The position numbers were made by a program, and so were the translations under genes. From the NCBI RefSeq assembly GCF_000143415.4, contig NW_003314334.1, positions 2,333 through 66,332 of the forward strand: 64,000 bases of DNA, in the 5' to 3' direction. Of the stretch, positions 45,381 to 57,981 are shown piece after piece. The stretch is from Selaginella moellendorffii. Lineage: Eukaryota > Streptophyta > Lycopodiopsida > Selaginellales > Selaginellaceae. Numbering within the stretch: the first letter of the stretch is position 1; each line of letters starts with the position of its first letter. The notes beneath the pieces were generated by a model, which had not been told where the DNA came from, did not search any database, and was given only the letters and a program-made list of their open reading frames with translations.

Positions 45381-48300
45381 TAAGAGCCAAGCTAAGTATG
45401 CTCAGCTAAAAACACATAGGAGTTCCTACCTTATGTCCATTTGGCTAAGTACAGGTGCTAAGCCCAGTAAACTAACACTTGAACAAGAGGGGCTGATAAA
45501 GGGAACCAGCAATACCGACCTCCTGCCATTATGGCAGTAAGTAAAAAGTGTCCGTAAGGGCTAGCCGACAGATAACTTTTGATACCCGAAGTCACATTCG
45601 CGACACTCTCCCCCCGTAGGGAAGATCGACATCCTCGTTGATGCATACTCGAGTCTAGAATACCGCCAAGGAAACAACTCAAGAAAAAGTTCACGGTAGT
45701 CACACTATGTGAGAAATGCACCAACTTAAATGAGTTAGGAGGTAACCTCTTTGTCTAACGCGGATGCGCTACTAGCTCAGACACCTTTCGGCCGTCGCCA
45801 ACAAGGAAATGACCAATGGAGTCAGCCACCCTTGCTGCTCTGGGTGTCACCCAACTACAAAAGTGTGATATGCCCCTGCCCGCAAGGACATAGAGAGAGG
45901 AGCCAGAGGCCCCAACCCTCCTGAGCAAAGAAACCAAACCCATCGGTAAGGTTTAGATAGACTACTGTCAACAGGCAGTTAGAGTTGTTTACACAGTCAC
46001 GCCCTTTTGAACGAAATAAGGAACATCGACAAAGAGGCGGGTGATGTGACCAGTTGATAGTAGCTACCCCATGATTAGAGATTTCACCATGCACACGAAG
46101 TGCTGAAGCCAGTCTGCCTATACTGGCCCAAACTCAAAGATCAATATATGGACTATATCAAAGTCATAGACAATGATATCTTAGAGATTTAATTATCAAT
46201 GAAATAAAGCTTAGATTAGAACACAAAAGTATTCCAAGTAAGTTATCATCCGATAAATTAGTAGTTGAGTATAGAAACCACCAAGATCATCATAATTGGT
46301 AAACATAGGAATCACCATCCAACAAAATTCAATAACAAGTATATCATCAAGGAAACCCAATGATGAAACTTAACTATCAAAGATTGCAAATAGTATTCCA
46401 AACAGCTTACCAAAGATAACTCAAAGAACACAAAGTATCATCGACTAGCAAGCAAAATGCTCGCGAATGTATCACCTAAAGGAAATAACATCCCAATCTA
46501 TCAGAACTAACTCTAGCAATAATCAACAGAACTGAATGAATGTAGTAAGATCAACAAACACTTGTTCATGCCAACCATTGCACCAGCCAATCTGAATAGA
46601 TCCTAGTCAACAATACCAAGGAGCTTAAGTTGCCTAAGCAAGTGTTAGTAATGTTTTACTAATGTCTCAAACCCAAGAGACCAATCCAGAGCAAACCACA
46701 AAGAACATGTGGTATTGCCAAAAGCCATAAGCCATCAAATAGAACAACTAATTATCATGAAATATCATCAATCATCACATCAAAAGAGAGATGCATAATC
46801 GTCATTGAAGAAAGAATCCACCATCCCAAAGAATGGCAAATCATTCTAAATCAACGATAATCAAGCAAAACCTTTGACAAGGATAATCAACTATCCTAGA
46901 TGATAGTCAATCATCACCAATAATTGCTAGATACAAAAGCCAACTTCAACATCAAAGCTAATGAGCCAAAATGCTTTCCCAAATAATTTCAAACAAATGG
47001 AATAATGAGCATAAAAACTCAAGGAACCGAAAGTTCGAAGAAGCCTATAGCTAAGTCATGCCTAACAATGATCACAAATTTTGCATGAACTAACTTCAAT
47101 GCTAAAGAGAAATCATGGTACAACCCACAATATTCTCAACACATCTAGAAGTCAAACTTCATAATGCTAAAGCTAATGAAGAGTATATTTACATCAATTC
47201 AAAAGCTAAGTATAACAAAGCTATGCTCAACAAATGATCACTGAATGATCTTCCATGAATCCATCTATAGCAAGATGTAGCTCACTTCATAACAAGCCCA
47301 AGAGAAATCATCAATGATCGATATATTCCAACTCAAATCCAATAAAGATTCAAACATTTTAATATCAATCACTAACTCTTCCACTTGTAAAGCTAGTATA
47401 GTCCACGACTAAATCACTTTTCAAGGAAAAGCTAAAACTCAACCTCAACTAAGCAATTTCATCTAGAACACAACTAACTCAACTTACTACTTAGTTCATT
47501 TGAACATCAACACAATTGCTAATTAGCAAATGCATGAATGCCAACAACACAAAGCTAAAGCCAAATCATCAACACTATTTTCATCAAGACTAATGAAATT
47601 CAATATCAATCTTTGGAAGGATATCTCATTCACTCAAATCTCAATATCAACAATGTTAACAACAAGGCATCATTTCAATGCCATCAACTAGAAGAAAGCG
47701 AGAGTGAATCACCACCCAAAACTTTTTAGCAACTAAGCTAACCAAAGTCAAAGATACTTTAGTCAGTATCCGAGACTAATCCTTCAGCAATACTCAGTTT
47801 CAGATAACATATCATCAAGGAGTGATTCACCACATCTATGACTCAATGCAATTCCAACACTACAGACTAAATGTAACCAAATGATATCGACAAAGGTAGA
47901 GCCAATATGCCAGTATGAAAAACTCATGTAAGTCTAACAACACGATCCTCCATAACATCATCCGGTAAAGCAAGCCCATCACTGCTAAATCAACATTTAG
48001 CAAAGCAAGTGTCAAATAGTCTTTGACAAAGTTTACAAGCAATCACTAGTTGCAAAGCAACCAACAATCGCTCTTCAACTTGCCTTCACAAGACCCAAAC
48101 ACTAAACTCACGTCATCAAGTTATATACTTGTCCAATATGAATGTGATACCCTAGGCACGAGATAAAAGTTCATGGACAAGCACTAACGAAATGACCACT
48201 CGAATTCAACTCAACCGCAATAAGCTGACTAATGCATTTACCCAATAGCTCTGAGCATGCCTTGAACAGGCTAGCTATGCATGATCAACACTCAGTCGAA

Positions 48301-49851
48301 ACTAAAGTGAAGACCATAAGATGGACTCATATTGGTACACAACCTCCTCATAGACAAAGCTATAGTATGGGTACCAACATCTCAACTTAAACAACTAAGT
48401 TGAACATCACCATCCTCAACCATGGCACAAAACCACCAAGACCAAGTCATGATCAATGAGAGCTTACTACTCTCATAGAGTCTAAACGAAATGCAAGGTG
48501 CAACCTACCACCAAGCACAACACTACAAAAGAAAAACACAAGGGTCACCTTTCTTAGAAAAGCGCAACGGCCACTTTTCTACACCAACTCCAGACTCTAT
48601 CCAACTCAATTGCCTTAGCCCTAAAAGTGAGCATCCCTTTTAGGCTGCATCATACAAACTACTTACTAAAGTCTAAGCCAACCAAAGTCAACTCCAACCC
48701 TTTCACTAGTTTGTACTGTCTTACAAAAATGGAATGGTTTTTGGGCAAAATGATCGACAGATCAGCTATTGGAAAAGCCTAAGAAAATTTGTGGAAAATT
48801 TTCCATCCTAGAGAAAGAATGACTCTCAGTCTAGGAATACAAACCTTCAAGACTTAACCAACTTTCTCCTACTAACAACTTCACAAAGGTTCACCTCAAC
48901 ACCAATTCTCATGACCCATAGTATGCTTAAGTCTCGAACATCTTTGCCCATTTTTTCGACATCCAACATTGACGTCCACAAAATGCAAAGTGAGGTGATT
49001 GAAGAAGAGTGTTAGTGCAATATGGATATCCGAAGATGTGGTCTTTGTGATCAAGCCTTGGGTGTTCTTCAAGATTCAATGTGAAGCCAAAACACTAACA
49101 AAAAAAATGGCATGGAAAATCAAGGTTTAAGGAAAATTCCTCATCACTCAAAATAACAATGTCACTTCCACTAACACAAATGCTAGTGATGTCAATGCCC
49201 TAACTACACATTTTCTCCATCCAACAATTTATTCCAAGTGTTAATGGATCAACCGATGAGCTATAGCAAATGAATGCTACAACCCTTTTCCAACACCACA
49301 TAGGCAAACTCTCAAGGAAACAAGGTACTAACTTAAGCTTAACATAATGGACCACCATCAAGAATCCAGTCAAAGCTACTACAATGCTACTACATGCAAG
49401 TAGACTAGCTTCACCATTAACCACTTTGGGGTTGATCATCATTTAACCAAGAAACTTTGTAAACACATTGCTCATTATCACATGGATATGATATGAGTAT
49501 CACAATTATTTGATCATCAATCGAGCAACACTACGAGCAACGCCCATATCATTACTACAAAGGTTTACGTAAGTATCAAGTGTTAACTCAATTCGACAAA
49601 ATGCAACATAAATGCCACACTCCACCAATAGAGATTTACAACACCCAACACCACTAACTTTTGTTCACAACACAGACAAACTCATGCCACTCTTTTTCCA
49701 ACCAAACTCAACACTAATCCAACACCAAGCTACTCAAGGAGCAATAGCAAGGTTCCTCGGAAAAGAATTGAGCATTGTAACCCAAGTCTTCCAATGGCAA
49801 GCCTAGACAAAATGGTTTAGCGCTTCACCACTATCCATCCCATGACTCACC
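45381..49851. other. Non-coding interior of the family-C element; no gene
   Basis: 4.5 kb, rich in A and C, with many AATC/ATCA-type triplets and no frame longer than about 80 residues. I see no RT, gag or RNA gene. It reads as a large non-coding retroelement interior (LARD-like), judging by its place between family-C LTR sequences. Confidence 0.5.
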
Positions 49852-50014
49852 ACTTGTAAGACCATCATCTCCAAGATATATCAAGGTAGGGACTCTTGAT
49901 TGCATAATATGAATACGAGCAATGAGTTAACACCTCGTTGCAAATCATCTTTCCAAGAAAAGAAGATGATTTATGTGTTTGATCCTTCGTCCCCGATGAC
50001 TCTCTTTTCGGTCT
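49852..50014. repeat. Left half of the dispersed repeat split by the 12.5-kb transposon
   Basis: Matches 8775-8931 (ATAATATGAA, GATTTATGTGTTTGATCCTT). It ends CGGTCT; the last four bases GTCT (50,011-50,014) are the left target duplication. Confidence 0.88.
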
Positions 50015-50038
50015 AAGCTCTATTTCGTTAAAGTGGGA
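50015..50038 (+). repeat. Left terminal inverted repeat
   Basis: Starts AAGCTCTATTTCGTTAAAGT and ends GGGA. Identical to the complement of 62,511-62,534. Directly preceded by GTCT. Confidence 0.95.
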
Positions 50039-50631
50039 TTTATTCAGTAAAATGGGACTAGGTACAAATTTTCAAGTATTTGAAAATGACGTGAAATTAT
50101 ATGTTTTTTGTCCAGGGGGCTAGACATATCTGGGGCATGGTGACTAGCGCGGTGACTTTGTGTCCAGACTGAGTCCATCTGGTTGTATAATAAATCTCAT
50201 TGTCAAGGTGAACAAGCCGAATCTGAAGCTAAAGAAGAGCGATGGCATGCGCGCACACACTATTTGTTTGTTCATTGAGCGTGTGGTGAGCTTTCCAAGA
50301 TGAACGTCATTCCTATTAGCCAGACATATAACTTAATGGTGAGAACATTTAGATATTATTCAATGTTATCTTTTTCTAACGAATCTAATTGTGAAGGTGT
50401 AGCAAGAGGCATTGCTAGTCTGGAGAAGTCATTTAACTCATTTGACCCTTAGTGTATTTTCATGAAACTAAATAACATTCATATTATTAAGGAATTTCTC
50501 TAGTACCTTTTTTTTACGACATAGAGGCTTGCATTTGTTTCAAAGGTGATTTAGTAAAAGGCCTGAGGGCACATGCCATTCTATTTCTCAGACCAGTATT
50601 AAGATATACTAGTGCAAAGGGCCACATGCCA

Positions 50632-53600
50632 TCACGCCTCCTCTGATTCAGATTCGGATTGTTCACCTTGAAATAAAATACATTAGAAACTTAGTAAAGG
50701 AATATTAAATCTCACCTTGAACCCGGGTTATGAATGCTCTTGCTGCATCTCTTGCATGGTCTGGCAAGGTGATGGTGGCACTCTGCTTCCGCATCCAACC
50801 ATGCACAACATTATCCACCGATATGCTCATGCTGGGATCCCTTGGATTCAGCACCCATCTCTTTTCTAGGCAATCCTTCGTATATCCGGAACTTGGCTTG
50901 AACCACTCCACAGTTACATTGAAGGAGTTAGTTTCCGCGTCCTCCTCTGCATCAGTGATGCAGCGCCCCACCCATATCATTTGTTTTTTATTACTGGGTC
51001 TGACAAGCACGACCATTCCTTTGCAGACCTGTACTGGATTGAATGCTGAATCCGGCTTCTTGTTCCTCGGCCCACAATAGTGATCCTCAACATCCTTATC
51101 TGTCACTGCATTTCCAGAGGACATTGTTCCGCTACTATCTGGTGCTCTGGGTTCTGGCCAAAAGGACTCTTCCAATTCTTCATATACAACCGGCCCATTT
51201 TGGATAGCAGATATAATCTTCTCCCAGTATTCGAGCAAAGGCTTGCACCTCTTAAAATAGGATTCTCCACCAAACACCAACCCCCTCTTCCAGAAGGCAA
51301 TATGCTGTCTAATCCCGGCCACTATACTTTCCTGGTCTTTGAGTCCATCCGGGTGCATCGGCCGTGGGGAACCTTGAGGAATCATAGGTTCCCCAGTTAT
51401 GGGATCTCTCTTGAAGAGTTCAATGCCGTCCACTGGCAGCCACACTGTGTCCCATTCTCTCATCTTGTACCTCATCACTGGAGCACCGTCACACATGCTG
51501 AAATGAAACTGAAGAGGCTTGGAGTGGCCAATCAGCGTTTCGGATCCGTCCCTGATGTAGCCTCTTACAAACCCCTTAAAGTCTGGAACCTCTGTCACAA
51601 GTGCAGCTTCAACAGTGCCTTTGATGCAATTTTGGAATTCATCGTAGAGTTGTGGGAGGGTGAGGACATTGGATCGCCGGAGGGACTCTGCCAGGTGACT
51701 GAACATGGCATCGACGTCTTCATGAGTGTGCCCAACCATGAGAAAGCCAAGTGTAACCGTTTCAAATATGCCTTTGGCAACAAGCATTGCCAAGTACGCG
51801 AAGACGTACATGTTTTTGTTCTCACTGCCAGCATTGTCTGTTTGGAGCAAAAGATGGGGTGGAAGGCCACATCGGCCGCAAGAACTTCCTTGAGATTCTG
51901 CTTCGTTTGGATGAGGCTGTGCATTCACCGGGCGACCAGCCTCGTCGGAATGGCATGAGGCCTCACGTGATAACCCTACAATCTGACGGCCAACATATTC
52001 ACTGGGATGGCATGGGGCCCCACGCGATACTGCAAGCCTTTGCTCCTCCTCCAGCTGAACCCTGTATGGGGTACGATCGACAAGGGCCTTATGCAAGGGT
52101 TGGCCGTTCAGCTCAGTCTGCGCACTTTGCAGAGACCTTAAGTGTTTTGCTAGGGACGCAATCATCATGTTTGCACCCCCGCCACCCCATAGAGGTACAA
52201 AGAAGTTCCCATAGTTCTGGGCACCATGCCCATGAGCGATTATGCCAAACAGAGACACAGGCAGCTGCATGGATGAAGAGATTGCCTTGGGGGCAGGATT
52301 GAGTCGAGGTAAGCACGTCTTTTTCTGGTCCATTTTGTCGTGGATGATGCAGAGGTAAGAGTCAGGTCTCTCCATGGAGAGAATCCTGTTATGATAATAT
52401 GCAGTCCTGCAGCTTCTTTGCTCGATGTTGTGGTCGAGCCGCCTTCTAACCAACGTCTCTCGCTCTTGAGCGCTGCAAGAATTCTTCGACAAAGCCATTT
52501 TGATAGCAGTGCACTCGTCACACTTTGAAAAGCTGGAGTACTTTCCTATACTCACATCCCTGAACCTGTTGCTCCACAATCTACTAAATCTAGATTGGCT
52601 CAGCTTCCTGTAGCCATTACTCTGGAGTTCCCGATTCACATCTTCCAATATGGCCCCCTTGGTATACATGGAAGGGAGAACTCGTTGGGTGTCTCGTGTT
52701 CCATCTTCCAAGAGGCGGGTTTTATGTGGTTGCTGCTCGCTACATGTCTCGACAAACCTCTTGAAGATTGCCTCTCCATATACAACATGACCCCTGGTTT
52801 TGTGCGTACCGTCGTTCCCATGGACTGCCTGTTGAACCCTTTGTTCCTCGAACTCAGTTTTGATTCTGTAGAATGTGCTTCGAGGGACTCCATAAATGAT
52901 TCTCCATGCCTTCATGCAGACCAAACCCCTCTGGAAGACCATGCCCCCCACCTGATGTTCTGAAGCATCAACAAATGACCGTAATGCCTCATACACAAAA
53001 TTGCGAGCTGCCTTCCAGGACAATGTCTTGTATCTTGCTCTCTCCTCTTCAATAGCATCCCAATCAGCATGTTGACAGCACCTCCTCTTGCAACAAGCAA
53101 CTGTCGAGACCATTCGAACCTCCATCGCCATTTTCTGCCTTTTTGGTTCGTTGCTCAGATCCCTTTGGCTGCGCTGTAGGAAGGTGTACTTTCTTTTCCC
53201 ATGAAGAGATGTTCTGTCATCAGTTGTAGTGGTGTTTGATTGTGAATCCTTCACATTCTCAAACACTAAATGCCTCAATTTCCACCGCACAATGCTTCCA
53301 ATAGTCAGACTATTTTCTTCTGTGTCAACAACCTCTAAAATTGCAACTCCAATATCATCCCAGCCCAATTCTTGATTAGCAACCGCATCTCTTGGATCGA
53401 CAACTGTGGCTAAGCCCTCAGCTACCACCTCCCCCTCGGGGTTGTTTAGAAACACCTTTGCCTGAATCCATGTAGCACGGTTCTTAAGATCCACGGAGGG
53501 AACATGCGTCGCACTTGCGCTGTCCCCAACATCTGCTTTCTTCTGTAGATTTTTCAAGGCAACAACAACATTTACCCCGACAACCATCTCTCCTCGTTCA

Positions 53601-53770
53601 ATAGCGACCACATTCCCATCGAAGACAGTCTCTACTGATACAGCAGCATTGCCTTCCCCAAGCCTTTGACAGTGTATAACAAAGTTCCGATCCATAGACA
53701 CAAGGGTCCCTTTTGCAACTCTCTTCCCACCATTCAAAATGTAAACCTTTTCCCCAACCCTGAAGGCCAT
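50632..53770 (-). CDS. Transposase-like protein, DUF7869-type DDE/RNase-H-like core
   Basis: Two exons: 53,770-50,716 and, after a 49-bp phase-1 intron, 50,666-50,632. About 1029 residues ending in an acidic Ser-Glu tail. Residues 1-170 hold two small beta-rich modules (GEKVYILNGGKRVAKGTLVS; NNPEGEVVAEGLATVVDP) as in plant transposon proteins. Around 285-305 is a helix-turn-helix-like GVPRSTFYRI; at 417-420 a CDEC pair. The core has IIHDKMDQ (Asp478), LLQTDNAGSENKNMYVFAYL (Asp645) and LMVGHTHEDVDAMFSHLAES (acidic 684-687), the likely metal-binding triad. Near the C-terminus GMVVLVRPSNKKQMIWVGRC resembles a BAH/SH3-like fold. Residues about 583-612 are encoded by two palindromes. The frame is intact, so it may be functional. 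Family name by recollection. Confidence 0.85.
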
Positions 53771-53948
53771 TCTGAAAGTGCAGAAAAGAAGTTAAGACCA
53801 TACAAAAAATGATTGGAGAATGGCCTAAATCATAACATACCAAATAGCATGAGGCCACATGCCATTATTCAAACATGCTATTGACACCCACGTGAAATTT
53901 CACATTCACAAAATTGGCATGAGCCCTCATGCCATTAGTGGTACCACT

Positions 53949-54141
53949 AATGGCATGAGGCCTCACGCTATCTTTGGCCCCTGCTAGCCTGTTGCTATAT
54001 TCCTTTTGCCTTGTTGCAACTGTATATATTTTTGTGTGTGTGACTAGTCACCCATACAAAAATATATACAGTTGCAGCAAGGCAAAAGGAATATGGCAAT
54101 AGGCTAGTAGGGGCCAAAGATGGCATGAGGCCTCATGGCAT
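53949..54141. repeat. 193-bp foldback tipped by palindromes
   Basis: Arms 53,949 to about 54,036 and about 54,055-54,141 are near-perfect inverted repeats (roughly 88 bp) joined by a loop holding GTGACTAGTCAC. Each outer tip is a type-1 palindrome copy. Transcribed from either side it would form one long hairpin. It overlaps a 36-bp perfect palindrome at 53,925-53,960. Confidence 0.88.
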
Positions 54142-54337
54142 CTTGATAGACATGCAGGCGCGGGCCAGGAAGAACATACATGACGATACGCTAGCCATGA
54201 CATTGCAAGGGCCCAAGATGGCATGTGGCCTCATGCCATTTCTAAATGTGGTCCTAAACCATTCCATGGTGAACATACCAGGAAGCACAAGTGCCGAATA
54301 TCAAGAGGAAGCGGTAGCCACACCAAAGACAGTGCTG

Positions 54338-54530
54338 CTCGCAACACCGCAACTACTCGTAGCGCCGCTCACAACACCGCAACTGCTCGTAGCGCCGCTC
54401 GCACAAACTGCCACTCACATAAACTGCCGCTCGCAATGGCGCTCGCAATGCCGCAACCGCTTGTAGACGCATAAACCACAGCTCACAACGCCGCTTACAC
54501 AAGCAGCGCTCACTGCGCTCAGCGGAACCA
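54338..54530. repeat. Short tandem repeat, 30-bp unit
   Basis: Two near-identical 30-bp units (54,338-54,367 and 54,368-54,397; core CACCGCAACTGCTCGTAGCG) followed by decaying units rich in CGCTCGCA and CACTCACA. No coding role seen. Confidence 0.7.
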
Positions 54531-55262
54531 AGAACACGGCGCACAAAAATGATAGACCTAGGAATGAGTTCGAGAATTCAAAAATAACACACGCTTGAAC
54601 GTCACATCAAATCCTCTGACAAACCAGATCTTATGATCTTATGATTCAAATTTCAAACTGAGTAGCTTCTAGACTTTGCTGTCGGAGGTTGAACTTTGTC
54701 ACATCATGTCCTTGCCTCGATCCAGCTGTGCCATGTCAGTGATTTGAACTTTGCCATGCCATGTCAGCGATCCGCGCCAAGATTATTTGCCGTGTAAAGG
54801 AATAATTATGCTGTGTGTGTATGTCCATTTATGGCAATATAAGGCCACATGCCATTCAAAGAATAATGCTAGTTGAGCATCTTTTGGTGCATTTTTGGGT
54901 TCAAAATTGCATGAGCCCACACGCTATAAAGTTTACCTGTACCAAAAATAGAAACAACTTTATTTACTTGGGAATTTATATGGCTGAGGCATTTTTAAAC
55001 TTACAAACACATGCCCTACTTACATTCCTTTGGTTGCTTAAAATTCAAAAATATTATAAACCTTTTTTTTTGCATTTTCAATGTTTTCAATTATGGTTTT
55101 TGATTTTCGCAGGACCAGCCTAGTAATCTATTTGCATCCCGTCATGTTTATAGCTAGCTTTTGTTTGTCCCCTTCGCTAGCCTGAGATACATCTGCTCGG
55201 CATCTGCCTCTTACAGCATTTGCCCAGAAAGGGCATCTTTCTTCACGCAGCATTTGCCACAT

Positions 55263-55295
55263 GTTTAGGGTTAGGGTTTAGGGTTTAGGGTTTAG
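55263..55295 (+). repeat. Interstitial telomere-type run
   Basis: About four to five units of TTTAGGG, one of them shortened, the plant telomere repeat. It lies inside the transposon, not at a chromosome end. Confidence 0.85.
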
Positions 55296-56506
55296 CAATT
55301 CAGTAGCTTGATAAACATGCAAATACAGAACTTGATGCAAAATCCTTTGATATGTCACAATGCCCCTAGGACCATAAACACATTTCAATAGAGAGGGTCC
55401 TTTCATTTCATAACTCCTTACGTAGCTCTTGGTGAAACCAGAGTTAGTGAAGTTGGTTTCTTGTGATCCCGCATCTGATTGTGATGTCCCTTTGCAGTGT
55501 CGATGGAAAGGTCAATGCACACCAAACTGTAGAATCTTGGAGCAAAATAACGGTCGGATCTATGGCAAATGCCCCTGAAACATTGTAAGGCTCGTATGGT
55601 CTCATGTGGTGTCCGATCGAGATGCTTCTTTGCAAGGTCATCAAGAAGGACATTGTATACCATTCTGTAAAATCTGGTTGCGATCTAACGGTTGGATCTC
55701 CAGGAAACTCAAAACAATCTCGCGCGTGTTAGAATATTCTAGGAATATACTCCTATGTGCTCCTGAAAATGGCATGCGGCCCCACGCCATTCAAGAGATA
55801 ACGCCAGATGACGCCAGGCATTTTTTGGTGCATTTTTTGGGATCAAAATTGCATGAGCCCACATGCTTGAACGTCATCCTCTGAGAATTTATTTAGCTGA
55901 ACATCTGGCATTTTTGGAAATACAAGATGCTTTGGAATATCCAATCATGCATGGTATAAATATAGCGAGGGTATTAAATGATATCCCAATCATGATCTTT
56001 CTTTTGGATTTCGCGTGCATGCAGTCCGAGGAATGATGACGTTGCGGATTTCTTTTGGATTTCACGCATGCGCGCGCCGATCCAGAAATTAATGGTGGCG
56101 CCCAAGTCCGAGAAATGATGACGTGGCGGGATTACCAACTGTCGTGACATTTCGCGCGTGTGAGGTTAGGTTTTGCATTTTGCTTCGTACTCGCGCTCGC
56201 ATCGCGCTCCCACTCGCGCTCCCACTTCTCTACAGGTTTCTCGTGTGCATCGGCGTCCACTCGCGCTTGCATCACACTCGCGCTCGCATCGCGCTGGCGT
56301 CCACTTCAAGACACACCCAGTTTGTAACTTCGCCACCAACTCCGCCGCCCACTCCGCCACCCACACGCAGCCCACTTGGCGTCCCGGGAGATTTCAGCGC
56401 CACTCTCCAACTGTAAGTGGCAGAGTAGCCTTGCTGCTACGATCCGCTGCACACACAGTGCACATTCGCCAGCGAGTCCGGTTGTCACGCCTCCATTCGG
56501 CTTCAA

Positions 56507-57927
56507 ATGGTAAGTCTTTTAGGCCAAGTAGAAAATGGCATGAGGCCACATGCCATTCAGTAGCAACATTGGCATGCACCGATTGGGCTCTCGAGTGCAG
56601 TCCGGTTACAGATGGCGTGTAGCCTCACGCCATCTTAGGATGCAGCCTCAAGACATCTGATGCAGTGGTGAATAGCGTGTGGCCTCACGTTATTTCCAGC
56701 TACTAGCTTTTCATCTGCCAGCTCTAATTGTTGTGCATTTCTGAACAGGCGAGGAATTGCGTTCTTCTTCCAGCCACTGTCAATGTGGATGCAGAGAAGG
56801 GGGAGGAGCTCACCAGTTGGACTTTCGGGATGGAAGGCGAGGATTTGAGGCTGTACAACACAGATGGTGGGAGAAAAGAATGCATGGGGATCCTCATCCA
56901 AATGACAGACACTCCATGCAGTTCCATGCAAGAATATGGACTGGCACTTGTGGTAGAGACAGCGTCTGCCTTCAAGATCCACCTTGCACATCCTAGCAGC
57001 TTCCCGGAGGGGGGCAGCGGCTATGAGGAATTCCTAGAGGGAGCTAGGGAGAGGTTGTCCAGGAGGCCCACAATTTCAAAGACGTTGCGGGTCTATGAAG
57101 ATAACATGGAATCCACGGACCTCACCTACGGCGATGTTCAAAAACTATATTCCAACATTGAGCCGTTGAGAGTGACTCCAGTTCGCGAAGCAAAGGGGAA
57201 GGGGGTCGATCTGGAAACTACTTCGAAGCAGAAAAGGGTGGTCAAGCTCAAGCCGACGTCCGACTCTCCTGCACCAAAAAAGAAGCTACTCAGTGATGCC
57301 ATTGCCTCGGGTTCGAACACTACACCCACCAAAAAGAAGAGCCGCAAAGAGCAGAAAGAGCAAGAAGAGGCAGCAAAAATCGTCGCAGATAATAGTACTT
57401 GTTACTATTCCAACAAAGTATATACAATCGACGTGAGCCGTATCGACATCCAAAGCAAATACAACCACAGGCTAGTATCTGATGAGTGGGTGGAGAAATT
57501 GAAGCAGAAGATGCTAGCAAGTCCAGTAACACCCGACATCGCAGACGTGATCCCCTACTACCAAAAAATGAAGGGCGAGATGAGGTTTCCAGACTTGATC
57601 AATAGGAAGGTGTTGGACGATCAGAACATCCGGTTCTATGCCGTCTCCGGGCAGCATTCTAGCTTGGCGATGCAAGAGATAGTTGTGGATATTATGGTGG
57701 GCGAGGAGGTGAAGAAAGTCTTCAAGACAAGAGTTGTCCGCCTGATAAAAGGCAACTCGCCCCTCCGATCTATCATATACATCTCCCACACGCAGAATGT
57801 CAAGCAAGAAACGTGCTACAAATCGGGTCTGCACGAGACATTGGCACGAACACGGAAGCTCTGGGTTCAACTGAAGAAGCCACAAAAACCAGGACAAGGA
57901 CGTGCACTAGCAACTAGCGCCTGGTAG
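56507..57927 (+). CDS. Transposon cargo gene, part 1: ParB-like N-terminal region
   Basis: Exon 1 supplies only the ATG (56,507-56,509); exon 2 is 56,749-57,927 after a 239-bp intron with three palindromes. The product starts MARNCVLLPATVNVD. A Lys-rich, nuclear-targeting-like segment spans about residues 145-210. A ParB/Srx-like fold follows (about 225-345): VYTIDVSRIDIQSKYNHRLV, WVEKLKQKMLA, then FYAVSGQHSSLAMQEIVVD where bacterial ParB has its G-x-R-R box. TAG at 57,925-57,927 sits directly before a GT donor; CAG there would join the next exon in frame, so I read it as a C-to-T lesion in one long gene. ParB-like domains bind or hydrolyse nucleotides. Function here is unknown. Confidence 0.7.
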
Positions 57928-57981
57928 GTAAGCCTCGTTGTATGTGGCATAGCATGTGGCCTCACGCCATTTCCATTGCAG

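Larger units (their letters stand above)
53771..56506. promoter_or_regulatory. Divergent upstream region between the two transposon genes
   Basis: 2.7 kb between two divergent start codons, with ten palindrome copies, a 193-bp foldback, tandem repeats and a telomere-type run. Near 56,001-56,128 a unit with TCCGAGGAATGATGACGTTG and then TCCGAGAAATGATGACGTGG is duplicated; TGACGT is a bZIP-type core. A GC-rich stretch of CTCGCGCTCGCA-like repeats (56,190-56,320) precedes the plus-strand start. It probably drives both genes, but no start site can be fixed. Confidence 0.55.

Noticed and set aside
50632-53770. Assigning the transposase to KDZ (Kyakuja-Dileera-Zisupton) or firmly to Sola
   Set aside because: The QTDN...ENKN and GHTHEDVD motifs do not match what I recall of KDZ; the 4-bp duplication suits Sola, but without a profile search I will not name a superfamily.
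56123-56622. Open frames of 97 and 149 codons before the cargo gene
   Set aside because: They lie in GC-rich repeated upstream DNA and run through the predicted first intron; no domain seen.
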